This document shows positions 52,547-62,481 of a DNA stretch of 64,000 nucleotides, in pieces. The stretch covers positions 1-64,000 of the forward strand of contig JAISMF010000093.1 in assembly GCA_031276865.1 (NCBI GenBank). The letters run 5' to 3'. Every line of letters starts with the position of its first letter. Positions within the stretch are counted from its first letter, which is position 1. The position numbers were made by a program, and so were the translations under genes. The notes under the pieces were generated by a model. That model saw only the letters and a list, made by a program, of their open reading frames with translations. It had not been told where the DNA came from and searched no databases. This stretch comes from Deltaproteobacteria bacterium. GTDB taxonomy: Bacteria; Desulfobacterota; Desulfarculia; Adiutricales; Adiutricaceae.

Positions 52547-53527
52547 ATGAAAACCTGGCCCTGTTACTCCCCCGAGGAGCTCCTGAAACGCTCCCTGGAG
52601 CTTAAACGCGAGTGGCACGAGAATTATTTCGTCATGTACTCCTCCGTGTGGAACGGCTTCTCCACGAATCCGGAACTCTGGGGCGTTCCCGCGGACGACC
52701 ACATGGTCCACCGGGCCGACGGCGTCTTCGAGGCCTTCAAATGCGTCAAGGGCCGCGTCTACTGCCTAAACGAGCATTTGGAAAGGCTCCGGCGCTCGGC
52801 CGCGGCGCTGAGTTTAAAACTCCCCCCCGTCCTGGACGACGTTTTGGACGTCTTGAAGCAGGCCTACGTCCTGGGAGGCAAAAGGGACTTCCAGGGAAGG
52901 ATCTGCGTCTCCCGCGGTCCGGGGAGCTTTTCGGTGAACCCTTACGAATCCAAGGGGCCGGAACTCTACCTGGTCACTTTGCGCCTGAAAAAAATCCCCC
53001 GGGAGACCATTTTACAAGGCGTCACCATGGCCACCTCGCCCTTCCCCGCCAAAACGGAGTTCGCCGGCGTCAAGTCGGTGGACTACCTGCACAACGCCCT
53101 GGCCAGGAAGGCGGCATTGGATCTGGGGGCGGAATACGCCGCGAGCTTCGATCGGGAGGGATGCCTCACCGAAGGCCCCACGGAGAACATCGTGGTGGTC
53201 ACCAAGGACGGGGAGCTCGTGGTTCCGGAGTGGAAGCGCATCCTCAAGGGGATCACTTTAGGGAGGGTCCTGGAGAGGGCCGGGGAGCTAATTGAGAAAG
53301 GCCTCCTTAAAAGCGCCGGAAACCGCGATCTGCGCCGTGAGGAGCTGCCGGGAATCGCCCAAGAGGTCTTCCTCACGGCCACCACCTACGACGTGCTGCC
53401 GGTGAGGAGCTGGGACGGCGCGCCCGTGGGGAGCGGAAAAAGCGGGCCCGTGGCCCTGGAGTTCGCGCGCCTCTTGGAAGAGGAGGCGCTAAGCGACAAC
53501 CCCCACACCGTCTCCCTGGAGTCGTGA
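52547..53527 (+). CDS. Class IV PLP aminotransferase (branched-chain type)
   Basis: Fold-type IV enzyme of the IlvE / D-amino-acid transaminase / ADC lyase family. VFEAFKCVKGRVYCLNEHLERLRRSA is the N-terminal hallmark. VKSVDYLHNALARKAAL carries the PLP lysine, and LTEGPTENIVVV binds cofactor phosphate. It has 326 residues. It could be a branched-chain aminotransferase, but class members are hard to separate by eye. AGAGG lies 7 bases before the ATG. Confidence 0.88.
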   Translation: MKTWPCYSPEELLKRSLELKREWHENYFVMYSSVWNGFSTNPELWGVPADDHMVHRADGVFEAFKCVKGRVYCLNEHLERLRRSAAALSLKLPPVLDDVLDVLKQAYVLGGKRDFQGRICVSRGPGSFSVNPYESKGPELYLVTLRLKKIPRETILQGVTMATSPFPAKTEFAGVKSVDYLHNALARKAALDLGAEYAASFDREGCLTEGPTENIVVVTKDGELVVPEWKRILKGITLGRVLERAGELIEKGLLKSAGNRDLRREELPGIAQEVFLTATTYDVLPVRSWDGAPVGSGKSGPVALEFARLLEEEALSDNPHTVSLES

Positions 53528-53639
53528 GCCCCGGACGCCTAAGGCCGGGCCCGGGGGGCCCGGCCCTCCGGCTACCCCCTTCCCCCAGCCGGAAGCGATT
53601 TATGCGAAAACCCCTTCCCCTCGCCGGGAGACCCTCCTA

Positions 53640-54725
53640 GTGGATACGGAAACGGGCGCCACCCCCCCCTCCGGCGGGGACGCCCCCCGCCGGAGGGGCC
53701 TCTCCCGCCTCAGGATAGCCCTCAGCCTTTGCCTCACCCTCCTCTTCCTCCTCCTCCTCCTCCGCTACGTTTCCAATCATCTAGACGAGTTTAAAGAGCT
53801 CCTCCGCCGCCCCCTTTCCCGCTCCCGCCTTTCCCTTTTGGCCCTCGCGCTGTTTTCAGTCTACCTCGTGAACGCCGAGATCTTCCGGAAGGCCCTCCGG
53901 GCCCACCGGGTCTTCCTCCCCTTCGCCGAAAACCTCTCTTTAAGCTACGCCACCACCGCCCTCAACTATTTTCTGCCCTTCAAGGGGGCGGTGGGATTGC
54001 GGGCCCTCTACCTGAGCCGCCGCCACTCCCTTTCCCTGACGGATTTCCTCTCCCAGCTCTTCGTCATCTCGTTTACAACCCTGACGGTCTCCTCCCTCTT
54101 GGCCCTTCCGGGGCTCGCGCTCCTCTCCGGCGGACGAGATGGCGGCCGGGCGGCCTTCGTCTGCGCCCTCTACTTCGCCCTCGTCCCCGCCTTGTGCCTG
54201 GCCTCCCTCTTCTCCGGCAAGCTCCAGAATCTGGCTCCGGCCAAAATCAAGGTCTTCCTCTCCAGCTGGGATCGCTACCGCCGGAACCCGGCCCTGCTGG
54301 GCGAGCTCGTCTTCTGGAACCTCCTCTACTACCTCGCCTGGTGCCTGGCAAACCACCTGGCCCTGGGCGCCTTCCAGGTGCGGCTGGGTCCTTTGGAGGT
54401 CTTTTTCTACACGAGCCTCCAGATCCACGGGCTCATCATAAACCTCACCCCGGCCGGACTAGGCGTGGTGGAGGCCGCGGGCGTCTTCGCGGGAAGCATC
54501 CTGGACTTCAGCCCCGCCGAGGCCCTCCTGGCCCAGGGCCTGAGCCGCCTCACGGCGGTGGCGGTGCTCGGCCTGGCGGGGATCGTCTCCTGGTTCCACC
54601 TGCTCGCTTTAAAGAAAGCCGGAGGAGGATCCGGGAAAGAAGCCGGAGGAGGAGTAAAGGAAGAGACCGATAAAAGCGGAAAAAAAACGGAGGGGAACGG
54701 AGCTGAAAAAGCCCCCCGCGGCTAA
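53640..54725 (+). CDS. UPF0104 / lysylphosphatidylglycerol synthetase TM-domain family membrane protein
   Basis: Integral membrane protein of 361 residues with about eight helices, starting near residue 25 (LRIALSLCLTLLFLLLLLR). Family-like segments are ALNYFLPFKGAVGLRALYLSRR and GLIINLTPAGLGVVEAAG. The family includes flippase-like proteins of unknown substrate. The N- and C-terminal tails are charged low complexity. The GTG start has GGGAGA 9 bases upstream. Confidence 0.85.
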   Translation: MDTETGATPPSGGDAPRRRGLSRLRIALSLCLTLLFLLLLLRYVSNHLDEFKELLRRPLSRSRLSLLALALFSVYLVNAEIFRKALRAHRVFLPFAENLSLSYATTALNYFLPFKGAVGLRALYLSRRHSLSLTDFLSQLFVISFTTLTVSSLLALPGLALLSGGRDGGRAAFVCALYFALVPALCLASLFSGKLQNLAPAKIKVFLSSWDRYRRNPALLGELVFWNLLYYLAWCLANHLALGAFQVRLGPLEVFFYTSLQIHGLIINLTPAGLGVVEAAGVFAGSILDFSPAEALLAQGLSRLTAVAVLGLAGIVSWFHLLALKKAGGGSGKEAGGGVKEETDKSGKKTEGNGAEKAPRG

Positions 54726-54851
54726 ACCGCGGCGCCTTCCCCCAACGCGTCGGGGCCCGGGGTCCCCAGGCGTTTAGAAACGATCGCGTTTTCCGCGCCC
54801 GAAACGCCGAAACCCCGGGGGATCCCCGCGAGGCGGAAAGGCGTTTTATCC

Positions 54852-54881
54852 TTGACAAGAAAAATTTTTCCGCTGTAAAAT
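54852..54881 (+). promoter_or_regulatory. Sigma-70 promoter of the hisHF operon
   Basis: TTGACA, 18 bases, TAAAAT, in a locally AT-rich stretch. The start would be about 150 bases before hisH. The spacer 54726-55042 contains nothing else. Confidence 0.75.
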
Positions 54882-55042
54882 AGCCTTCACCGCCATCTTT
54901 CAAATTCGGACCGCGCCGCTTTCTTCCGCCGCGCCCCCCCTTTTTCCGGGCGGCGGTCGATTTTTTTTTGTTTCCCCCTTTTTTCAGCCGCGCTCCGGCG
55001 GAAACGGAGTCGACCGCCCCTCCGGGGACGTGCGGAAGCGAA

Positions 55043-55699
55043 ATGAAAAGCGAATTTCTGGCCATCATCGACTACAAGGCGGGCAACCAGACCTCGGTGC
55101 GCCGGGCCCTCCGGCATTTGAAGATCCCGGCGGAGGTCACCGCCGATCCGGAACGCTTGAAAGACGCCTCCGGCATCATCTTCCCCGGGGTGGGCGCGGC
55201 CGGCCAGGCCATGGCCGCTTTAAAGGAGGCGGGCCTGGATTGCGCCATCCGGGAGCTCGTGGGCGCGGGGCGGCCCTTTCTCGGCATCTGCCTTGGCTGC
55301 CAGATCATGCTGGACTACAGCGAGGAGAACGACACCCGCACCCTGGGCCTCTTTCCCGGAAAGAACCTCCGCTTCGATAAAAACAGCCGGGACGAAAGCG
55401 GCCGGACCATCCGCGTCCCCCACATGGGCTGGAACACCATCCGGGTCAAATCCTCGAGCGCCCTCTTCGACGGCGTGGAGGAGGGCCACCAGTTCTACTT
55501 CGTGCACAGCTACTACCCCAACCCCGAACTCAAACACCTCCTGGCCACCACCTACCACGGCGGCGAATTCTGCTCGGTCTTCGGCCGGGAGGGCACCTGG
55601 GCGGTGCAGTTCCATCCCGAAAAAAGCGGGCGTCCGGGGCTTCGCATGCTGCGAAACTTCTACGAATACGCGAGGAGGGGGGGCGGATCCGGATGCTAA
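55043..55699 (+). CDS. hisH: Imidazole glycerol phosphate synthase, glutaminase subunit
   Basis: Class I glutamine amidotransferase giving ammonia to HisF in histidine synthesis. [36 protein letters not shown] with the catalytic Cys, FVHSYYP and QFHPEKSG with His-Glu are canonical. The ATG at 55043 has GGAAG 5 bases upstream; the track start is 25 residues too long. 218 residues. It overlaps hisF by 7 bases. Confidence 0.96.
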   Translation: MKSEFLAIIDYKAGNQTSVRRALRHLKIPAEVTADPERLKDASGIIFPGVGAAGQAMAALKEAGLDCAIRELVGAGRPFLGICLGCQIMLDYSEENDTRTLGLFPGKNLRFDKNSRDESGRTIRVPHMGWNTIRVKSSSALFDGVEEGHQFYFVHSYYPNPELKHLLATTYHGGEFCSVFGREGTWAVQFHPEKSGRPGLRMLRNFYEYARRGGGSGC

Positions 55700-56469
55700 G
55701 TAAAAGACTCATACCCTGCCTGGACGTGAGAGACGGCCTCCTCACCAAGGGCGTCAAATTTCAAAACAATCAAGACCTAGGCGATCCGGTGGAGGCCGCC
55801 CGCCTCTACTACGAGGCGGGCGCGGACGAGATAGTCTTCTACGACATCACGGCCTCGGCCGAGGGGCGCTCCCTCTTTCTCAACGTGGTGGAGAGGGTGG
55901 CGGAGGCGATCTTCATCCCCTTCAGCGTGGGGGGGGGCGTCTCCACGGTGAAGCGCATGCGCGACGTCCTTTTATGCGGGGCGGAGAAGGTCTCCCTCAA
56001 CAGCGCCGCGGTGCGAAACCCCGGACTGATCGCGGAGGCGGCCGAGGCCTTCGGGTCCCAGGCCGTGGTCCTGGGCCTGGACGCCAAAAAGGTCCCCCAA
56101 AGCGCCCGCGTGCCCTCGGGCTACGAGGTGGTGACGGACGGGGGCCGCAGCCCCGCCAAGCTGGACGCCCTGGCCTGGGCCTTGAAGGCCGAGAAGCTGG
56201 GGATAGGCGAGATCTGCCTCAACTCCATCGACGCCGACGGCACCCGGGACGGCTACGAGCTCGAGCTCACCCGCCTCATCGCCGAGAACGTGGAGGTGCC
56301 GGTCATAGCCTCCGGCGGGGCCGGAAGCCCCAGGCATCTTTTGGACGCCCTCACCGAGGGCCAAGCCTCGGCCGCCCTCTTCGCCTCCATAGTCCACTAC
56401 AAGCAGTACACCATAACGGATCTTAAACGCTACCTCCACGATCACGGCTGCCCTGTGCGCCTGGTGTGA
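55693..56469 (+). CDS. hisF: Imidazole glycerol phosphate synthase, cyclase subunit
   Basis: TIM-barrel synthase making IGP and [23 protein letters not shown] with the catalytic Asp, [25 protein letters not shown] and [10 protein letters not shown] are canonical. The second catalytic Asp is in LGLDAKKV. The style ([30 protein letters not shown]) is like deltaproteobacterial HisF. 258 residues. Confidence 0.96.
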   Translation: MLSKRLIPCLDVRDGLLTKGVKFQNNQDLGDPVEAARLYYEAGADEIVFYDITASAEGRSLFLNVVERVAEAIFIPFSVGGGVSTVKRMRDVLLCGAEKVSLNSAAVRNPGLIAEAAEAFGSQAVVLGLDAKKVPQSARVPSGYEVVTDGGRSPAKLDALAWALKAEKLGIGEICLNSIDADGTRDGYELELTRLIAENVEVPVIASGGAGSPRHLLDALTEGQASAALFASIVHYKQYTITDLKRYLHDHGCPVRLV

Positions 56470-57218
56470 GGATGGCTGGGGAAAAAAAGCTCCTCATCCT
56501 CGCCGCGGGGAGGATTCCCGCCCGCTACGGCCTGAAAGAGGACTTTCCCCGGCAATTCCTCCGCCTGGGCGGCATCGATCCGGCCAAATGCCTGATCGTC
56601 GACGCCCCCCGGCGCCCCCTTCCCGGGGATCTCTCCCCCTTCCTCGGAGCGATCGTGACGGGCTCGCTTTCCATGGTGACCGATCGTCCGCTCTGGAGCC
56701 TCAAGCTGGGGGATTTCCTCCTGCGCCTCCTGGACGCCGGGCTCCCCCTCCTGGGGGTCTGCTACGGCCACCAGCTCCTGGCCTCCGCCCTGGGGGGCCG
56801 GGTGGACTACAATCCCCAAGGGATCGAGTTGGGCACCTTCACCGTCGCCCTGAAGCCCGGGGCCCGGCGGATAAGTCTTTTAAGAGGCCTCCCCCCCTCC
56901 TTTCCGGCCAACCTCTGCCACGCGCAGTCGGTGGTGGAAGCCCCGGCCGGGGCGAAGGTCCTGGGGGAAAGCTCGCTCGACCCTTGCCAGATATTATCCT
57001 ACGGAAACCACGTCCTCACCGTGCAGTTCCACCCCGAGTTCGACTATTGGACCACGAAGGCCTTCGTCGAGCGCGCGGCCTATGGAAAAAAGAGGCGCTT
57101 TCGGGACGTCTATTTGGGGGTTCCCCTCGCGGACACCCCGGAGTCGGCCTCCGTCTTGGAAAACTTCGCCGCGCGCCTAGGCGTCCGGAAAAGGGGGGGG
57201 AACTTTTCCGCCCCGTGA
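56466..57218 (+). CDS. Class I glutamine amidotransferase (GMP-synthase-like)
   Basis: Stand-alone glutaminase of about 250 residues. The triad is visible: Cys in [12 protein letters not shown], and His-Glu in [10 protein letters not shown]. It resembles GuaA glutaminase-like GATases rather than HisH. It overlaps hisF: the start is GTG at 56466 or ATG at 56472, and neither has a good ribosome site. Coupling to hisHF is unusual and its acceptor is unknown. Confidence 0.87.
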   Translation: MRMAGEKKLLILAAGRIPARYGLKEDFPRQFLRLGGIDPAKCLIVDAPRRPLPGDLSPFLGAIVTGSLSMVTDRPLWSLKLGDFLLRLLDAGLPLLGVCYGHQLLASALGGRVDYNPQGIELGTFTVALKPGARRISLLRGLPPSFPANLCHAQSVVEAPAGAKVLGESSLDPCQILSYGNHVLTVQFHPEFDYWTTKAFVERAAYGKKRRFRDVYLGVPLADTPESASVLENFAARLGVRKRGGNFSAP

Positions 57219-57990
57219 GCGGCCCTCCCGCGAAAGCCGAGAAAAAAAGCGGCCCGTCTTTTTTTCTTGCAATCCGCCTTCTTTTAGTGTAAGTAGTTAG
57301 CTATCCGCCTCTAAAGCGCCGGCGCCCCGAGCGGCCCCGACCATGCGGGCCGGACCCCGGAGGGTTCCGCTTTCGGGAAACTCTTTTTTTTAACCACGTT
57401 TTCAACCACGTTTTTCAGCCGCGCTTTCAAACGGACCCTCGCCGCCTCTTTTCACCGCGGACAAAAAAAACCGACCGCTTTTAAATCTTTCCCCCCCCCG
57501 ACGGAAAAAAACCTAGTTTTTCCTTCCGCTTTCATACCCGCGGGCCGCGGTCAAACCGGCGATCATCGAATATTCGGACTTATGGCCTCTTCCGCCTCAA
57601 AGAGCTCCTCAAGGCTTGCCATCGCCGGCTTCAATCCCAGCGGAACCCACAGCGCCTTCGGAATTTCAACCCCTCCGCCGCCCGCTCCTTCGAGCGGGAG
57701 CGGATTTTTTTCGTCCTCTTTCCGGCCGGAAGGGTCCTTCCGCCGGCCGTTTTCACGGTTGCTGAATGTTTTCCCGCCTTCGGTTTGCCGCGAAGGGAAG
57801 GCGTCCGGCTGAACGTTCTCCGGCGCCGGCCTTCTTTTCACCCGGAACGGAAACGTTCCGGAAGGGATCCGGAAAGACCCCGGAGGGGTCTTAACTTTTC
57901 ACCTGGGTTCGCGTTTCCGCTTCGAAGCTGAATCTGAACCTTTTTCCACCCCCGACCGCTCGTCAGGGATTTTTCTCGGGTTAATTCAAT
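57219..57990. other. Intergenic region before the RRM gene
   Basis: About 770 bases without a supported gene. Related words AACCACGTTTTC and AACCACGTTTTTCAGC occur near 57390-57420. Several T runs are present (57249, 57383) but no clean terminator hairpin was found. The RRM gene may have a long leader. Confidence 0.4.
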
Positions 57991-58284
57991 ATGAAAACAA
58001 CGATTTATGTCGGCAATCTTCCTTTCACCTCAACTCAGGCCGAAATCAGCGATCTTTTCGGCAAGTACGGAACCGTGAACTCGGTCAACGTCATCAGCGA
58101 CAAGGAAACCGGACGCCCCAGGGGCTTCGCCTTCGTGGAGATGGCGGATCCCGACGCCGCCGTCAAAGCCATCGAATCCTTGAACGGCACCGATCTGGGG
58201 GGCCGCTCCCTCAGGGTGAACGAGGCCAGGAACCGCGAGGACCGCGGAGGCGGCGGCCGCGGAGGCTCCCACTACCGCGACTAG
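57991..58284 (+). CDS. RNA-recognition-motif (RRM) RNA-binding protein
   Basis: The 97-residue protein is one RRM: RNP2 is IYVGNL at residues 5-10, and RNP1 is RGFAFVEM at about 44-51. It has a Gly/Arg-rich tail (RGGGGRGG). Such small RRM proteins occur in cyanobacteria and some proteobacteria and are often cold-induced. The ribosome site is weak (no clear GGAG) and the leader is long, which would fit post-transcriptional control. Confidence 0.95.
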   Translation: MKTTIYVGNLPFTSTQAEISDLFGKYGTVNSVNVISDKETGRPRGFAFVEMADPDAAVKAIESLNGTDLGGRSLRVNEARNREDRGGGGRGGSHYRD

Positions 58285-58320
58285 CGTCATACCGGAAAAA
58301 CGGAACTTCAGCCTTAAGGT

Positions 58321-58360
58321 TTCGGGAAATCCGGCGGCGCCGGATATCCCGAAGCCTCTT
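58321..58360 (+). terminator. Intrinsic terminator of the RRM gene
   Basis: A 14-bp stem with one A-A mismatch (TTCGGGAAATCCGGC / GCCGGATATCCCGAA), loop GGC, then GCCTCTTTTT. It lies 37 bases past the stop. Confidence 0.8.
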
Positions 58361-60142
58361 TTTCAACCGTCTCCGGCGGCCGGGCCGCCCTTTTCGCTCC
58401 GGCGGAGGGGCTTTCCTCTTCCGGCTCCCGTTTTTCGGACGCGCCGAAAAAGCCTGGATAAGCCTCCGCCGGTAAACCGCGCCCCCCCTCCTCGCCGGAT
58501 CGGGGCCCTCGCCGCTTCCTTTCAGCCACCAGCCCGCCCGGACTCCCCTCCGTCGCGGGCCTTCTTTTTTCGCGGCCCCTAAACGCTCTTGGCCGGACTC
58601 CATCCCTCCGGCGGCTCCAAGAGGCGCCTTTTCCGGCGCCCCTCTCCCGCAAAAAATCGTCCGGCTGAAAATCCCCCCGCCCGCCCCCCCGAAAACGGGC
58701 CTTCCCCCTCGAAAAGCCGTTCCCTACGGACCATTCCGGATTTTTCCCTCGAAAAGCCCCTCCCGGGATCCCTCCAATGGCCGAAAAACCGCGCCTTCAC
58801 GCCCAGGAAGCGCTCCAAGCGCCGGAAAAGGCGCCAGGCGTTCCCCTGGAGCCGTCCGGACCCGCTTTTTACGGATTTGACGCTCGCCCCGGAACCCTTC
58901 CGCGCTTTCACGTTCGCGAAACAACCGAAATTTTACGATTTTTTGGCGCGCGCGCCGTATTTTTCACATATTTTTTAAGGATTTGTTAAAAAGATTTCAA
59001 TTCCGGACTTTTTTTTCGCCGGGGCGTCAAGGGTTTGAAAAACAAAAACCGCGGGGCTTTGATGAACAACCAGCCGTCAAGCGATCCGGAATCCGTCCTT
59101 TTTTAAAGCGGATTTCTCCTTTCGGTTTCGAAACGGGTTGGAAAATTTTTTCATCCCGGGGCGCGGCCAAAAAAAAATTCCGTCAAAAAATTTCCTTTCG
59201 TGTTTTCCGGCGAAGCGTCTCTCGAGGCCGCGTCGACTTCGCGGCGAATTTCGCTTCGCCGCCCGGGGGCGCCTCGTCTTCCCCGACTTTTCCCGCCGGA
59301 GACGCGTCGGCGGCTTCCGTTTTTTTCTTCGGCCGACCGCGAGACTAAAGCTTCGACGGACGGCGACAGGCCCCCAAGTCGATTATTATTCAGCCGTCTC
59401 ATGCGAAGGAATAAATATAAAAATTTTTTCCCGGAAAGTAGTTCGTTTTAAATTCTAAAAAGGCCGGGCTTTTAGGTGAGGAGCTACTTTCCCGGATAAA
59501 TATTTCCGGTCGTCAAACCGGATCCCGGGGGGAAATATTGAACGCCGGGTTAAAAATTTGTAAAATAATTTACTTTCTTGAAAAACTTCCGGGCGTTTTT
59601 TTTCGCCGCCGCCGGATCCGGACGACGCCCGTTCTTTCCGTAAGGGATGAAATAACTTTCGCCGAATACGGAAAGCCCGCCGAAAAATTTTACCGAAGCT
59701 TTGGCGCCCGGCGCGTTCGGATTGTCGCACCGCGTTCGGCGTATCGCCGCGGCGAGGAGAAAATTTCGCCGCGGCCCCCGGCGAAAGCCCTCGAACCCGG
59801 AAAAAACACCCCCCCGTTTCGGACGCCCCGGCGCCGGAAAAACGCTTTGACCCGGGGAACCCGGTCGCTCCCTTCGGGGGACGCGGGAACCGGTGTTTTA
59901 AAAATAACTCTAGTTTTATAATTTATTTGATTTCAAACTAAATTAGATTTAATAAACATTTTTTCTTATCTTTTACCTGATTTTTGTTGAAAAAATTTGC
60001 CTCCCCCTCCAAAGTGGGATACTATATGGCTCACAATTCGGGGACGAGGCCTTTCATCCCGTTTTCAGGCCCCCCGCCGGAACCCGGCCCCGAGCGGCCT
60101 CCGGGCGCGGAATCCCCCTGAAATTAAAACGCGAGGCGGTTA
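58361..60142. other. Long noncoding region, nothing recognised
   Basis: About 1.8 kb. The first half is GC-rich with overlapping shadow ORFs on both strands. From 58900 it becomes richer in A/T runs. A loose inverted repeat (GGAAAGTAG / CTACTTTCC) flanks 59431-59490. The cheW promoter is at its end. No tmRNA, RNase P, SRP or 6S signature was seen. Confidence 0.5.
59997..60025 (+). promoter_or_regulatory. Sigma-70 promoter of cheW
   Basis: TTGCCT, 17 bases, TACTAT, downstream of an AT-rich stretch. It gives a leader of about 110 bases. Confidence 0.5.
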
Positions 60143-60643
60143 ATGTCTGAAGCAACCCAAAAAGCTGAACCGGTAAACACCCCGAACACGGAAAACGACG
60201 GCAAGTACCTCACCTTCCAGCTGGCGGGGGAGGGTTACGGAATAGGCATCCTCAAGGTGAGGGAGATCATCGGCATGCTCCCGGTGACCCCCGTCCCCCA
60301 GACCCCCCACTTTCTCAAAGGGGTGATAAACCTCCGGGGCCAGGTCATCCCGGTGGTGGATCTGCGCTTGAAGTTCAACCTCCCCGAGGAGGAGTACACC
60401 GAGCGCACCAGCATCATCGTGGTGGAGGTCAAGGGCCTGGCCGGAAACATCCCCATAGGCATAGTGGTGGACACCGTCTCCGAGGTGATAAACATCCAGG
60501 CCCACGAGATCGAGCCCGCCCCGGCCTTCGGCTCCACCATAGACATGAACTTCATCCTAGGCATGGCCAAGACCGCGGACGGGGTGAAGATCCTCCTCAA
60601 TATCGATCTGGTCCTCTCCGCCGAGGAGCTGGGCGCCATGTGA
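60143..60643 (+). CDS. cheW: Chemotaxis coupling protein CheW
   Basis: Couples chemoreceptors to CheA. The 166 residues carry YLTFQLAGEGYGIGILKVREII, TPHFLKGVINLRGQVIPVVDLRLKF and VDTVSEVINI, all CheW hallmarks. A short N-terminal tail precedes the domain. GAGGCGG is close upstream. It stands alone, far from cheY. Confidence 0.97.
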   Translation: MSEATQKAEPVNTPNTENDGKYLTFQLAGEGYGIGILKVREIIGMLPVTPVPQTPHFLKGVINLRGQVIPVVDLRLKFNLPEEEYTERTSIIVVEVKGLAGNIPIGIVVDTVSEVINIQAHEIEPAPAFGSTIDMNFILGMAKTADGVKILLNIDLVLSAEELGAM

Positions 60644-60878
60644 CGGCGCGGATTTTTTTAAGCTCCCGCTGGTTTTTTAAAATGTTTTGTTAATTTTCCT
60701 AAATCTCCTCTTAATTTAAATAAAATCAATTTAATTTTACAAACATACCGGCGTTTATTCTAAATTCGGCCCGGCCCGCCGGACGCGCTCCGGCCGTCCA
60801 GCGGGAATTTCCCCGCCGGTCTTTCTTTTCCGCCCCGCCAGCCCCGGGCCCGTCCGGGTCCGGCCCGTAGGAGATCCC

Positions 60879-61637
60879 ATGCGGCCCCGCGTCAACCATC
60901 GTTTCCGCCCCCGGCGAAGCTCGGCGGCCACCGCCCTCCTGGCGGCGCTCTTCTTAGTCTTCGCTCCGGCCTGCGCCCCCCAGTACCGCTACAAGCCCAT
61001 ACCCGTGAAGGCCTTGGAGGATTACCCGGGAAAGGCCTCCGCCGACGGGGTGACGGTGGGAGCCGAGGCCTTCTACGATTCCGCCCGCCTGGCCGAGCTC
61101 TTCGGCTTCGATCTGAAAAAGGCCGGAGTGGTGCCGGTGCAGATCAAGATCCGCAACTCCGGAACCAAGACCGTGACGGTGGAGCCGGGCTCCACCCTCA
61201 CCGACGCGAAAGGGCTCACCTGGGAGGTGCTGCCCTCTTCGGTCGTATTCCAGCGCATAGACGAGTACACCTCCGGCGGCCTGTCCATGGGCCAAGGCGC
61301 TAAAAGGACCCTGCTCTGGGGTCTGGCCGGCGCCGTGGTGGGCGCCGCCGTGGGCGTCGCCACGGGCACCAGCGTGGGCGAGGGCGCCGGCAAGGGGGCC
61401 GCGGTGGGTGGCGCCATGGGCGCCTCCACGGCCATCCTCGGCATGGGTCCGGAGGAGGACACCTCCGGAGACGTGGTGCGGGACTTCTCGTCCCGGTCCA
61501 TCGATCACGCCTCCATCGCCCCCGGGGAGGAGGCCAGCGGATTTTTGTACTTTCCGGCGGAAAGCGCGGCCCCCGAAAACCTGCGGCTGAACCTGGCCGG
61601 AGACGGTCCGGCCCGGACGCTGCAGATTGCCTTCTGA
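60879..61637 (+). CDS. Exported glycine-zipper protein in the Mla-like operon
   Basis: The 252-residue protein has a basic N-terminus and a hydrophobic signal (ALLAALFLVFAPAC) with a Cys that may be a lipobox of poor fit. The middle has a beta-like domain (VVPVQIKIRNSGTKTVTVEPG). A glycine-zipper follows (GLAGAVVGAAVGVATG...GAAVGGAMGAST). It overlaps the permease gene, so a role in outer-membrane lipid transport is inferred from context. Confidence 0.8.
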   Translation: MRPRVNHRFRPRRSSAATALLAALFLVFAPACAPQYRYKPIPVKALEDYPGKASADGVTVGAEAFYDSARLAELFGFDLKKAGVVPVQIKIRNSGTKTVTVEPGSTLTDAKGLTWEVLPSSVVFQRIDEYTSGGLSMGQGAKRTLLWGLAGAVVGAAVGVATGTSVGEGAGKGAAVGGAMGASTAILGMGPEEDTSGDVVRDFSSRSIDHASIAPGEEASGFLYFPAESAAPENLRLNLAGDGPARTLQIAF

Positions 61638-62481
61638 CCTAGGACGGGGCCCGGAGGCCGGCAAACTTAAAAACTCCCCGGTCTTCTCCAACATCTGGGG
61701 AAGAACGGGGCGTTTTTTTATCAAGCTCGTCATCCGCCGCCTGAACCAGACGGCCTGGATCGGGCGGGTTTTAATCCTGGCCTTTCGGGATCTAAGGGGA
61801 AACGCCAACCGCCGGAGGCTCGTCTGGTCGCAGATCCTCCTCCAGATAGCCAGAACCTTTCAAACCGCGATCTACCCGGTGATCCTTCTGGGCTTCCTCA
61901 CCGGCGTGCTCTGGACCGTCATCTGGTACGCCCTTTTACGCAACATCGGCGGGGTGGAGTCCTTCGTTAGCGTCCTTGTGACCGTGCAGTTCCAGGAGGT
62001 TTCCCCCTTCCTCACCTTCATGGTGGCCCTGGCCGCCTACATGGGGCCCATGATCCTGGAGATCATCCTCATGAAGACCAACGGCCAGTTCGACAATTTG
62101 ATCATGATGGGCATCCCCCCCGCCCACGTGGTGGCCTGGCCTAGGGTGATCGGGCCGGTTTTGGCCTTTCCCCTGCTTCTCGTGGTCACCAACGTCTGCG
62201 TTTTAACCGGCGCCCTCATCGGCTCCTGGTTCGCCGTGCGGGCGCCGGTCACGGACTTCGTCTACGAGATTTATTTGAAGATCAAGGTCTTCAAGCTTTT
62301 CAAGCTCTTGCTGCAGGGGGTCCTTATGGCCTTCACCATGGGCTTCTTCTCCCTCTACAGCGCCTGGACCTACGACTCCAGGGATCTCTCTTTGGCGCCG
62401 CGGGCTTTACGACGGGGCATCATAGAGGCCGCGGTCGTCTCCGCCCTGGTGGGCGTCCTGGTGACGGTTTTCTATGCCTGA
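61627..62481 (+). CDS. mlaE: MlaE/YrbE-family lipid ABC transporter permease
   Basis: Inner-membrane permease of the phospholipid/MCE transporter family. About 284 residues with helices from residue 80. The family segments AYMGPMILEIILMKTNGQFDNLIMMGI and VIGPVLAFPLLLVV match the MlaE conserved core. The TTG start overlaps the previous gene and has no good ribosome site; the true start is uncertain. It overlaps the next gene by 8 bases. Confidence 0.88.
   Translation: MPSDLGRGPEAGKLKNSPVFSNIWGRTGRFFIKLVIRRLNQTAWIGRVLILAFRDLRGNANRRRLVWSQILLQIARTFQTAIYPVILLGFLTGVLWTVIWYALLRNIGGVESFVSVLVTVQFQEVSPFLTFMVALAAYMGPMILEIILMKTNGQFDNLIMMGIPPAHVVAWPRVIGPVLAFPLLLVVTNVCVLTGALIGSWFAVRAPVTDFVYEIYLKIKVFKLFKLLLQGVLMAFTMGFFSLYSAWTYDSRDLSLAPRALRRGIIEAAVVSALVGVLVTVFYA

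Noticed and set aside
59538-59921. 127-aa plus-strand ORF in the large gap before cheW
   Set aside because: No ribosome site, no recognisable domain, Arg/Pro-rich composition like the other shadow ORFs in GC-rich noncoding DNA.
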